From an uncultured Myxococcales bacterium (lineage in GTDB: Bacteria > Myxococcota_A > UBA9042 > DTJE01), in assembly GCA_903857665.1 (NCBI GenBank), contig CAIOFV010000119.1:1-64000 (forward strand): 64,000 nucleotides of DNA. Reading direction: 5' to 3'. Under the pieces are notes generated by a model, which was given only the letters and a program-made list of their open reading frames with translations, did no database searches and had not been told where the DNA came from. This document shows positions 32,800-41,074 of this stretch, piece by piece (the stretch's first letter is position 1; every line of letters starts with the position of its first letter). A program made the position numbers and the translations under genes.

Positions 32800-33642
32800 A
32801 TGAAGGAACGAACGGTCATGAAGGTCGTGACGCCGATGGCCGCCAGCGACGGCGCCGGGGTGCGCCTGAAACGCAGCATCGGGACGCCGACGCTGGACCA
32901 CCTGGACCCGTTCTTCCTGCTGGATCACTTCGGGTCGGAGAACGCCGCCGACTACATCGCCGGGTTTCCCATGCACCCGCATCGCGGCATCGAAACCATC
33001 ACCTACATGCTGGACGGCAGCGTCGCCCACCGCGACAGCCTGGGGAATTCCGGCGTCATCGGCGCGGGTGACGTGCAGTGGATGACCGCCGGCAGCGGCA
33101 TCCTGCACGAGGAGATGCCGAAGGTCGGCCCGAAGCGTCTGGACGGCTTCCAGATCTGGGTCAACCTGCCTGCGAAGCTGAAGATGACGAAGCCGCGGTA
33201 CCAGGACGTCCCGTCGGCCCGGATCCCGGAAGTCACGCGTCCCGACGGGACCCGCATTCGCGTGGTGGCCGGCGACGTGGACGGCGTCGCCGGGGCCGTG
33301 CGGGAAATCTACGCGGATCCGACGTACCTCGACGTGGCGCTGCCGGCTGGCGGCACCTTCGAGCAGCCGGTCCCTGCGGGCCACACGGCGCTCCTGTACG
33401 TGTTCCAGGGGGACATCGAGGTGGGCGGATCCGGGGCCATCCCGTCCCCGCGCCTCGTGATCCTGTCGGACGGCGACGTGGCCCGCGTCCATGCCGGCAG
33501 CGCCCCCGCCCGGTTCCTGCTGCTTTCGGCGCAGCCGCTGGCCGAGCCGTTCGTGCGGTGGGGCCCGTTCGTGATGAACACTCAGGACGAGGTGGCGGTT
33601 GCGCTGAAGGAACTGCGCGACGGGACGTTCATCAAGGGGTGA
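32800..33642 (+). CDS. Pirin family protein
   Basis: A 280-residue bicupin of the pirin family. The N-terminal cupin carries the metal site: MHPHRGIETITYMLDG (His residues), then VAHRDSLGNSG, and GSGILHEEMP (His/Glu). The second cupin ends with PFVRWGPFVMNT, the family signature. Pirins show quercetin 2,3-dioxygenase activity in vitro or act as redox-sensing cofactors. The ATG at 32800 follows GGAGGAG. Likely co-transcribed with the upstream DODA-type dioxygenase, suggesting a shared aromatic or oxidative-stress role. Confidence 0.93.
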   Translation: MKERTVMKVVTPMAASDGAGVRLKRSIGTPTLDHLDPFFLLDHFGSENAADYIAGFPMHPHRGIETITYMLDGSVAHRDSLGNSGVIGAGDVQWMTAGSGILHEEMPKVGPKRLDGFQIWVNLPAKLKMTKPRYQDVPSARIPEVTRPDGTRIRVVAGDVDGVAGAVREIYADPTYLDVALPAGGTFEQPVPAGHTALLYVFQGDIEVGGSGAIPSPRLVILSDGDVARVHAGSAPARFLLLSAQPLAEPFVRWGPFVMNTQDEVAVALKELRDGTFIKG

Positions 33643-33697
33643 CGCTCGGGGGGGGAGGGGCCATTGCGGCACGCTTCCGATCCGCCGCCCCGGACGC

Positions 33698-33726
33698 TTG
33701 ACCGGGGCGCCGCCGCTGGCCATACT
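33698..33726 (+). promoter_or_regulatory. Sigma70-type promoter of the ceramidase gene
   Basis: TTGACC at 33698-33703, exactly 17 bases, CATACT at 33721-33726. The predicted start is near 33733, about 60 bases before the ATG. Confidence 0.5.
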
Positions 33727-33794
33727 TCGCGCGACGGCGCCGTGGGCCATCGGGCCGACGGAACCGTTTTCGCCCACGCAATCGGCAGGCAGGC

Positions 33795-35504
33795 ATGATG
33801 AAGATCGGTTGTGCTCGGACTGACATCACGGTGTACGAAGAGGGCATGGGGCTGCTGGGCTGGGCCTACCGCGAGAACGTCGTGCGCGGCGTGGCGATGC
33901 CCCTGAACGCGCGGGCCTTCGTGCTGGAGGATTCGGCCGGCGGCGGCCGGGTGGCCATCGTCATCGCCGAGATCTGCTTCATCACGCAGGCGTTGCGACA
34001 GGCCGTCGTCGATGAGATCGAGCGCCGGCCCCATCTGGGCCTGTCCGACGAGCGGATCATGCTGTCCGCCACCCACACGCACAGCAGCCCCTCGGGCTTT
34101 TCGCAAGTGGCGTTCTATGCCGCGACGACCCCCGGCTGTTCGGAACACGTGTTCGGGGGCCTGGTCGAGGGAATCGTATCGGCCATCGAGCAGGCCGTCG
34201 CGCGCCTGGTCCCGGGGTGGGCCAGCGTGGGTTCCGGGCCGATCCCCGTGTCCGAGCCCGTCGCCTTCAACCGGGCCATCCATTCCTACGAAGCCAATCA
34301 CGACGTGCACACGCGCACCGGCGAGGATCACTCGCCGACGGCGATCGACCGCGACATGACCGTGCTGCGCCTCGACGACGATTCCGGGCGGCCCCTGGGC
34401 ATGATCTCCTGGTTCGGCGTCCACGGCACCAGCATCCACCGCGACAACCTGCTGCTGCATCCCGACAACAAGGGCATGGCCGCGGCCTGGTTCGAGCGCT
34501 TCGCCACAGAAGGCCTCCGCGCGCCCGGGTTCGTCGCCGCCTTCGCCCAGTCGCCCTGCGGCGACGTGACGCCCAACCGCAACTTCTCCATCCGTCGCGG
34601 GCTGACGATTGGCGAGCACGACGACGACTTCGAGTCCGCGCGTCGGAACGGCGAGATCCAGGCCCGCCACGCCCGGACGCTGTTCGAGTCGGCGCTGCCC
34701 GTCGGCGGCAGGAAGGTTCACCTGGACGCCGCGCTGCTGACCGCCGACTTCGCGGACCTCCCGGTGGACCCCGCGTTCGTGGACGGTCGGCCCGGCCGCC
34801 GCACCAGCCCGGCGGTGGTGGGCGTGCGCATGCTGTTCGGCACCAGCGAGGGTCCGGGGCTGCCCTACCTGCTGGTCCCGTTCATCGAGGCGCTGGCGCG
34901 GACCAGCGCGCGAATGGTGGCCTTGGCCCGCGGGTCCGACGACCCCCAGGCGCCCAAGCTGCCCCTGCTGGAAGTGGGCCTGGGCACGAAGGGCCGGGCG
35001 CTGGGCAGCGTTCCGATGGACCGCCCGTTCCCGCTGGTCGGCGATCTGGACCCGACCGTGGGCTTCCTGAACCGGATCCTGGAGGACGGCGCGGTGGACG
35101 AGCGCCCCTGGGCCCCGCAGGTCCTGCCGGCGCAGGTCATCGTCATCGGCGATTTCGCCATCGCCGCGGTGGCCGGCGAGCTGACCACCGTCGCGGGGCG
35201 CCGGCTGCGCGCCGGGCTGCTGGATCGCCTGAAGGGGCGCGGCGTGCGACACGTCGTGTCGATGCCGTACAGCAACACCTACGCCGGGTACATCACCACC
35301 CCGGAAGAGTACGAGTGCCAGGGCTACGAGGGGGGGCACACGCTGTTCGGACGCTGGACCCTCGGCGGACACCGCACCCTGTTCGACCGTGTGGCTGCCC
35401 GGCTGCTGCAGGATCCCGCCGATCGCGGCAGCGACCGCGGCCCGGTGCCGCCGCGAGCCGATCCCGCCCTGGTGAAGCGCTGGGCCTTCGTTCCGCGCCC
35501 CTGA
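33795..35504 (+). CDS. Neutral/alkaline ceramidase-like amidohydrolase
   Basis: A 569-residue protein of the neutral ceramidase family, which hydrolyses ceramide to sphingosine and fatty acid. Zinc-site and catalytic motifs: SATHTHSSPSG, SWFGVHGTSIH, the Ser-containing FAQSPCGDVTPN (family NxGDVSPN), AGELTTVAGRR and the Tyr region SNTYAGYITTPEEYECQGYE. The start is the first of two adjacent ATGs after a purine-rich CAGGCAGG. No signal peptide is visible, whereas known bacterial enzymes are secreted, so this one may act in the cytoplasm. The usual C-terminal Ig domain seems shortened. It precedes an aldose epimerase gene and faces an endoglycoceramidase-like gene. Confidence 0.85.
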   Translation: MMKIGCARTDITVYEEGMGLLGWAYRENVVRGVAMPLNARAFVLEDSAGGGRVAIVIAEICFITQALRQAVVDEIERRPHLGLSDERIMLSATHTHSSPSGFSQVAFYAATTPGCSEHVFGGLVEGIVSAIEQAVARLVPGWASVGSGPIPVSEPVAFNRAIHSYEANHDVHTRTGEDHSPTAIDRDMTVLRLDDDSGRPLGMISWFGVHGTSIHRDNLLLHPDNKGMAAAWFERFATEGLRAPGFVAAFAQSPCGDVTPNRNFSIRRGLTIGEHDDDFESARRNGEIQARHARTLFESALPVGGRKVHLDAALLTADFADLPVDPAFVDGRPGRRTSPAVVGVRMLFGTSEGPGLPYLLVPFIEALARTSARMVALARGSDDPQAPKLPLLEVGLGTKGRALGSVPMDRPFPLVGDLDPTVGFLNRILEDGAVDERPWAPQVLPAQVIVIGDFAIAAVAGELTTVAGRRLRAGLLDRLKGRGVRHVVSMPYSNTYAGYITTPEEYECQGYEGGHTLFGRWTLGGHRTLFDRVAARLLQDPADRGSDRGPVPPRADPALVKRWAFVPRP

Positions 35505-35583
35505 TCGTCCTGCTCCCACGGGAGCCTGCCGGGCGCAGGCCACTTCCCGTCACGAACTCCATTTCCCGAAAGGCTCCCAGGCA

Positions 35584-35613
35584 TTGCCAGCCCGGCGCGG
35601 TCGGGGATACCAT
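35584..35613 (+). promoter_or_regulatory. Candidate promoter of the aldose 1-epimerase gene
   Basis: TTGCCA at 35584-35589, 18-base spacer, TACCAT at 35608-35613, 32 bases before the GTG start. Confidence 0.4.
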
Positions 35614-35644
35614 GCCCCCATCCGGAGGCCCGTGGGAGGAACCC

Positions 35645-36796
35645 GTGCACAACCGAGCGCTGCCCGTGCTGTTGACGGCCGGCCTTCTTGCGATCGTCGG
35701 CTGCGCATCGACGTGCCCCTGCCAGGATTCCCCCGACGTCAAGGAGGGCCCCGTGACCGTCCGGACGTCCCCCTTCGGGAACCTTGCCGACGGGACCGCG
35801 ATCACGCGGTACACCCTGCGCAACTCGCACGGCATGACCGCCCGGATCATCACGTACGGCGCGACGCTGACCGAGCTGCTGGTCCCGGACCGCGACGGCA
35901 AGCCGGGCGACGTGGTGCTGGGCTTCGACGACCTCGGGGGATACCTCGACCGCAGCCCGTACTTCGGCGCCACCGTCGGGCGCGTCGCCAACCGGATCGC
36001 CAAGGGGCGGTTCCAACTGGACGGCGTCGAGTACAGGCTGGCCACCAACAACGGGCCGAACTTCCTGCACGGCGGCCTGAAGGGATTCGACAAGGTCGTG
36101 TGGCAGGCCCGGGCCGTGGAGTCCCCGGACAGCGCCGCGGTGCGCTTCAGTTACGTGAGCCGGGACGGGGAGGAAGGCTTCCCGGGGACCGTGATGGTCA
36201 ACGTGATCTACACGCTGACGAACGACAACGTGCTGCGGCTGGACTACTCGGCCACGACGGACCGGGCCACGCCGGTCAACCTCAGCAACCACACGTACTG
36301 GAACCTTCGGGGGGAGGGGGACATCCTGGGGCACGTGCTGTGGATGGACGCGGACCGATACACCCCCGTCGATGACACGCTGATCCCCACGGGCCAGATG
36401 GCGCCCGTGAAGGGGACCCCGATGGACTTCACCACGGCGACGGCCGTCGGCGCACACATCCAGGACGTACCCGGCAAGCCGGTCGGATATGACCACAACT
36501 TCGTGCTGAAGAGCGGTGGCGGCAAACTGGCGCTGGCGCTGCGGCTGACCGAGCCCGGGACGGGGCGCCAGATGGAGATGTGGACCACCGAGCCCGGCAT
36601 CCAGTTCTACACGGGCAACTTCCTGGACGGGACCGTCACGGGCAAGCGGGGCGTCGTCTACCCGTTCCACGGGGCGATCGTGCTGGAGGCGCAGCACTTC
36701 CCCGATTCCGTGAACCAGCCTGCCTTCCCGTCGATCGTGCTGGCGCCTGGCGGGACCTACACGCAGACCACGCTGTACCGGTTCACCGCGAAGTGA
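35645..36796 (+). CDS. Aldose 1-epimerase (mutarotase), lipoprotein
   Basis: A 383-residue mutarotase interconverting alpha and beta anomers of galactose/glucose. The start is GTG, 4 bases after GGAGGA. The signal peptide has lipobox AIVGC, so it is a periplasmic or surface lipoprotein. Catalytic residues are visible: His in NFLHGGLKGFD, His in LSNHTYWNL, and Glu in VLEAQHFPDSVN (general base). GRVANRIAKGRF is the usual sugar-binding strand. It follows the ceramidase gene on the same strand but has its own promoter-like element. Exported mutarotases usually serve sugar uptake after polysaccharide or glycolipid cleavage. Confidence 0.92.
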   Translation: MHNRALPVLLTAGLLAIVGCASTCPCQDSPDVKEGPVTVRTSPFGNLADGTAITRYTLRNSHGMTARIITYGATLTELLVPDRDGKPGDVVLGFDDLGGYLDRSPYFGATVGRVANRIAKGRFQLDGVEYRLATNNGPNFLHGGLKGFDKVVWQARAVESPDSAAVRFSYVSRDGEEGFPGTVMVNVIYTLTNDNVLRLDYSATTDRATPVNLSNHTYWNLRGEGDILGHVLWMDADRYTPVDDTLIPTGQMAPVKGTPMDFTTATAVGAHIQDVPGKPVGYDHNFVLKSGGGKLALALRLTEPGTGRQMEMWTTEPGIQFYTGNFLDGTVTGKRGVVYPFHGAIVLEAQHFPDSVNQPAFPSIVLAPGGTYTQTTLYRFTAK

Positions 36797-36868
36797 CGCG
36801 TCGTGAAGGCCCGGGCGGTTGGGGTGCCCGTCGCGAAGGCGCCCGACCGGGACGAAGGCCCGCCCCGC

Positions 36869-39064
36869 CTACCGGCTGACCACCTGGTTCCCCTGGATGA
36901 AGTAGTTCCAGCCCACCTGGGCGTCGCCTTCCTGGGGGCGCCGCAGCGTGATCGTATGCAGGGCGTCCGGGTCGTCCACCTCGGGGTGGTGGTACAGGAT
37001 CTGCGTCGCCGGGTCCCAGTCGCAGCGCCCGTCGCTGATCCGCACGAAGAAGCCGTCGGGATACTGGATCTGCGGCACGAAGACCTCGGTGGGCGCCAGC
37101 GTCGCCCGGCCCCGGTAGGTCATCTGGAACTCGCCGTAGGCGGGCACCTCGCCCTTGTCGGGGTCGAAGGTGTGCACGTCGGACCAGTAGTGCATCGACA
37201 CGGGCTTGCCGGCCAGCGCGTTCGGATGGGGCCGATCCCAGCCGTCCACCGCGCGCCAGTTCCCGTCCGGGTCGATGATCGACAGGTCCTCGTGGTTCCA
37301 CAGGTCGCCGAACTCCCAGGAGTTTTCCGGGTTGTAGTCCCACAACAGGCGGCTGACGTTCAGGCGCTCCAGCGCCTCGAAGTAGTTGTTCAGCAGCACG
37401 GTGGTGACGATGTAGTCCTGCGCGCGCGCCGTTTCAATCCCGTTGAAGTCGAAGAACATCCCGAACTCGCCGAAGACGGCCGGCAGGTTGCCCAGCGAGT
37501 GCGTGGCGGGGGCCAGCACCTGCTCGATGCTGGCCTGGTAGTCCCGGTAGCGGACCTCCTCGGGGTTGAAATTGCGGGGGGTACGGAGGAAGGAGGGGAA
37601 CGGGTACATGTCGGGATACCAGTGCGCCGCGAACACGAGCTGGTCGGGGTGGGGCAGCGTCGGGGCCCTCATGGACTGGTCCCACATCCCCTGCGTGAGG
37701 CTGCCCGAACCGGCGAAGATGGTGCTGGCGGACAGCGCGGGCTCGATCCAGATCACCGCGTCCGGGTCCGCCTGCTGGATGGCCGCGCCCAGCTTTTCCC
37801 AGAACGGCCGCATGAAGGTCTCTTCGTAGTTGACGTTGACGGACAGGGCCGCGCCGAAATCCAGCTGGTCGAGGCCCCAGGCGTGCAGCGTTTCGGGCGT
37901 CGTGTCGGGCGGCAGGATCCCGAAGGCGACCAGCAGGTCGTAGATCGTCTGGCCCTGCTCCTTGCCCAGCACGCCCTGCAGCATGCCCAGGGCCCCGTCG
38001 ATCGCGCCCAGCTTCACCGCGGCCGCCACCGCGGCCAGGACCAGGAAGTTCGCGTTCGGCTCGTTGTACACGTCGTACCCGGCGACGTTCGGCAGGTCCG
38101 CCACCGCCACGGCCAGCGCGCGCCAGGAATCCACGAAGGCGTCCTGCAGGTAGTCCTGGATGTTCTTGCCGTCGTGGGTCAGGTTCGGGAACAGCGTCCT
38201 GCCCGCGAAGAAACTGCCCCAGCAGCGGGCGGTGTCGATCGAGATCGCCGCGGAGAGGCCCCAGGAGGACAGCGGCAGGAAGTCGGTGGTCGCGTTCAGC
38301 GGGAACGGCCCCGGCAGGTGGTCCTGGAAGTACTGGACGAACTCGGCGGAGGGGGTGTCGGTGCTGCCGGTCAGCGTGCGGACCGCGTTGACGAAGCCGG
38401 TGATGTCGCCGGTCTTCAGGCCGCTGACCAGGCGCGGGATGCCCCAGCCGGGCGACGACAGGTCGCGCTCGGGCAGCACGGCAGAAACCACCCAGCGGGG
38501 CGCGCCGTTGCCGGACACGACGTCGTCGTAGGGCGGCAGCAGCGCGGCCAGCGTGTTTTCCAGCGACCCCGGGGCCCCGATCGTGGGGTGCTGGTTGTAG
38601 CGGGCGAAGATATGGCGGGTGAAGTCGTCCTGGTGCATTTCCAGCAGCACACGGATTCCGTGCCGCCCGGCCGCCTTCGCGATTTCGCGCAGGTAGGCGA
38701 CGTAGGCGGTGTCGATGGTGTCGGGCCCGGTCGGCTGCAGGCCCTCCCACAGGATCAGCAGGCGGATGACGTTGAATCCCATCGACTGCATCGTGGCGAA
38801 GTGCAGGTCGGCCTGGTCCAGCGGGAAGGGCTTGCCCACGTAGGAAGGGACGCCGTTGGCATCGATCGACGCCGGGATCTTGTCCCCGCCGCTGGTGTTG
38901 ATGCCGTTCAGGAAGACGTAGCGGCCGTACTCGTCGCGCAGGTGCTCCAGATCGCCGTGGATGGGGGTCAACGGGTACGGGTCCGCCGGCAGGTCCCGCC
39001 CGCCGCACGCGATGCACGCGATGGACGCGAGGACCACGCCCAGCATGCCGACGATTCTTGCCAC
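36869..39064 (-). CDS. GH5 endoglycoceramidase-like lipoprotein
   Basis: A 731-residue lipoprotein (signal peptide from GTG 39064 after GGAGGC, lipobox region SIACIAC). The catalytic domain resembles GH5 subfamily 29 endoglycoceramidases: GRYVFLNGINTSGGDK, MGFNVIRLLILWEGLQP, LLEMHQDDFTR, the acid/base in GYDVYNEPN (NEP) and the nucleophile in VFGEFGMFFD. A distinctive insert of about 200 residues lies between LLEMHQDD and NEP. The C-terminal 120 residues form a beta domain. Endoglycoceramidases cut between the oligosaccharide and ceramide of glycosphingolipids. Nearness to the ceramidase and epimerase genes fits, but other GH5 specificities remain possible. Confidence 0.72.
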   Translation of the reverse strand: MARIVGMLGVVLASIACIACGGRDLPADPYPLTPIHGDLEHLRDEYGRYVFLNGINTSGGDKIPASIDANGVPSYVGKPFPLDQADLHFATMQSMGFNVIRLLILWEGLQPTGPDTIDTAYVAYLREIAKAAGRHGIRVLLEMHQDDFTRHIFARYNQHPTIGAPGSLENTLAALLPPYDDVVSGNGAPRWVVSAVLPERDLSSPGWGIPRLVSGLKTGDITGFVNAVRTLTGSTDTPSAEFVQYFQDHLPGPFPLNATTDFLPLSSWGLSAAISIDTARCWGSFFAGRTLFPNLTHDGKNIQDYLQDAFVDSWRALAVAVADLPNVAGYDVYNEPNANFLVLAAVAAAVKLGAIDGALGMLQGVLGKEQGQTIYDLLVAFGILPPDTTPETLHAWGLDQLDFGAALSVNVNYEETFMRPFWEKLGAAIQQADPDAVIWIEPALSASTIFAGSGSLTQGMWDQSMRAPTLPHPDQLVFAAHWYPDMYPFPSFLRTPRNFNPEEVRYRDYQASIEQVLAPATHSLGNLPAVFGEFGMFFDFNGIETARAQDYIVTTVLLNNYFEALERLNVSRLLWDYNPENSWEFGDLWNHEDLSIIDPDGNWRAVDGWDRPHPNALAGKPVSMHYWSDVHTFDPDKGEVPAYGEFQMTYRGRATLAPTEVFVPQIQYPDGFFVRISDGRCDWDPATQILYHHPEVDDPDALHTITLRRPQEGDAQVGWNYFIQGNQVVSR

Positions 39065-39164
39065 GCCCGCCTCCGTCCGCCTCACAGACGGCAGGAGTAT
39101 CAAACGCGGAAGAATCCCGGTCAACACGGATGCGCCCGAGGCGGGTTCGGCTTCCGCGCCCGAT

Positions 39165-41009
39165 TCACGCGGGGATCTGGAAGCCGTCGACCTTGAACAG
39201 CCGCAGGCAGGCGTCCGCCACGTCCACATCGTAGAACGAGCCCCTGTGGGCCCCGATCTCCTCCAGCGCCTTTTCAATCCCCAGCGCCGGTCGATAGGGG
39301 CGATCGGACGACATGGCCTCGACCACGTCGGCGACGCAGAGGACCCGGGCGCCCAGGAGGATCTGATCGCCCTTCAGGCCGAGGGGGTACCCCGAACCGT
39401 CGATGCGCTCGTGGTGCTGATGGGCCATTTCGGCGATGGGCCAGGGGAACCGGATGCCCTTCAGGATCTGGAAGCTCATCGTGACGTGCGCCTTCACGAT
39501 GTCCATCTCGGCCGCGCTCAGGCGGGACGGCTTCGCCAGCAGTTCCACCGGGACCGCGATCTTCCCCAGGTCATGGACCAGGCCCGCGGTGCCGATACCC
39601 TCGATGATGTCCGGCGACAGGCCCATCCCGGTCGCGATGGCCATGGCGATGGCGGACACGCGCCGCTGGTGACCGGCCGTGTAGGGGTCGCGCAACTCCA
39701 CTGTCAGCGCGATGGCCTGGATCATGCCGTCCAGCGTCAACTTGCGCAGTTCGTCGGCCCGCTTGCGCTCGGTGATGTCCCGGACGGTCGCCTGGAGCAC
39801 CCGGCGCCCGCCGAGGTCGAACGCCGACAGCATGACCTCCGCCCAGAAGTCCTCGCCGCCGCGTCGATGGTGCATCCATTCGAAATCGTGGGAGCCCTTC
39901 TCGAATGCAGTCCGGATGCACTCCATCGATGCCGCATACGACGCGCGTCCGTCGGGCTGGTTCGGCGGCGAGATGTCGGCCGGGTGGACCCGCAGGAACT
40001 CCTCGCGATGGGTATACCCGAACATCTGGAGGGTGCAAGGGTTGCAATCGAAGAACCCGTCCGCGGTCAGCAACATGACGGCGTCGTTGGACCCATCGAA
40101 GACCGCCTGGAATCGCTTCTCGCTGCGCTCCCGCGCGATGATGCCGGCGATGACGTCGGCCGCTGCCAGCAGGAACCTCTCCTCCCCCTCGCTGCGGACG
40201 TGGCCTGCTCCCAGGTAGGTGGTGAGGACACCCACGACCTTCCCGTTGGCGGTCAGCGGCACGCAGTAGTGTCCGTGGGGCGCGATTCCGTCGTAGCGCA
40301 CGTCGTGCCGGTCATCCAGGTCTTCGGCAAACACGACCTTCCCGGTTTCCACGGCGCGGCCGCAAAGGCACGTTCCCCGGGGGACGGACTTGCACATCTC
40401 GACGCAGACGGGCGACATCCCGAGGTTCACCGCCATGCGGAGGTTCCCGGTGTCGTCGTCCACGATCAGGATGGCGCCCTTCTTCTGGAGTTCCAGCCAG
40501 GGCAGCGAAAGAAGATCGGCAAGGATGGTCGTCAGCACCCCTTCGATGGGCGTTCCCGTCAGCGAGTCGCGCAGCATCTGATCCAGCGCGGCCTGGGTCC
40601 TGTAGTGCGTTGCAAGCCGGTCCTCCCCCTGCCGGGCCAGGGTGATGTCCCGGACGACGTGCAGGAAGATCGACTTCCCGTCCTGCGTCTTCGCGCTGGT
40701 AGGGTACACCGCGGAGTTGAACCAGCGCCCGGTCTCGATGTCGTGCAGATCCCTGTCGATGGCGCGGCCCCCGGCATGGACGGACTCCTCCAGCGGGCAT
40801 CCGGGGAACGGCGTGTCCATTCCATGGATCGCCTTCGGACAGTAGGCCCCTGTCAGCGCATCCTGCGTCCTGCCTGTCGAGGCTCGAACGGCCTGGTTCG
40901 CGTACAGGATCCGGTGCTCGGAATCCACCAGCATCGCGAAGTCAGGCAGCGCATCCAGCAGGCCCGGAACGGTGACTGCGCGCGGCAGGACGGGTTCGGG
41001 TGCGTCCAT
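39165..41009 (-). CDS. PAS-GAF-PAS-HD-GYP cyclic di-GMP phosphodiesterase
   Basis: A 614-residue cytoplasmic signalling protein. The order is PAS (about 15-130), GAF (about 145-300), PAS/PAC (about 305-425) and HD-GYP (430-610). The HD motif is HDLGKIAVP and the GYP motif is HHERIDGSGYPLGLKG, so phosphodiesterase activity is expected. The GAF domain has a Cys-rich stretch, VCVEMCKSVPRGTCLCGRA, seen in some heme- or cluster-binding GAF sensors. No transmembrane segment is visible, so the signal is intracellular (redox, gas or ligand). AGGAG precedes the ATG, and a TATAGT -10-like element is at 41071-41066. It probably tunes c-di-GMP levels and surface behaviour. Confidence 0.92.
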   Translation of the reverse strand: MDAPEPVLPRAVTVPGLLDALPDFAMLVDSEHRILYANQAVRASTGRTQDALTGAYCPKAIHGMDTPFPGCPLEESVHAGGRAIDRDLHDIETGRWFNSAVYPTSAKTQDGKSIFLHVVRDITLARQGEDRLATHYRTQAALDQMLRDSLTGTPIEGVLTTILADLLSLPWLELQKKGAILIVDDDTGNLRMAVNLGMSPVCVEMCKSVPRGTCLCGRAVETGKVVFAEDLDDRHDVRYDGIAPHGHYCVPLTANGKVVGVLTTYLGAGHVRSEGEERFLLAAADVIAGIIARERSEKRFQAVFDGSNDAVMLLTADGFFDCNPCTLQMFGYTHREEFLRVHPADISPPNQPDGRASYAASMECIRTAFEKGSHDFEWMHHRRGGEDFWAEVMLSAFDLGGRRVLQATVRDITERKRADELRKLTLDGMIQAIALTVELRDPYTAGHQRRVSAIAMAIATGMGLSPDIIEGIGTAGLVHDLGKIAVPVELLAKPSRLSAAEMDIVKAHVTMSFQILKGIRFPWPIAEMAHQHHERIDGSGYPLGLKGDQILLGARVLCVADVVEAMSSDRPYRPALGIEKALEEIGAHRGSFYDVDVADACLRLFKVDGFQIPA

Positions 41010-41074
41010 GGGGGGACTCCTCGTGTCAGTAGAGTGCGCCTCGTTTCGCGGAGTTCTTGGACCTGACTATACCA

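Noticed and set aside
35504-36796. Longer N-terminus for the aldose epimerase, open from 34217
   Set aside because: The extension overlaps the ceramidase coding region in another frame; the GTG at 35645 has GGAGGA and starts a lipoprotein signal peptide.
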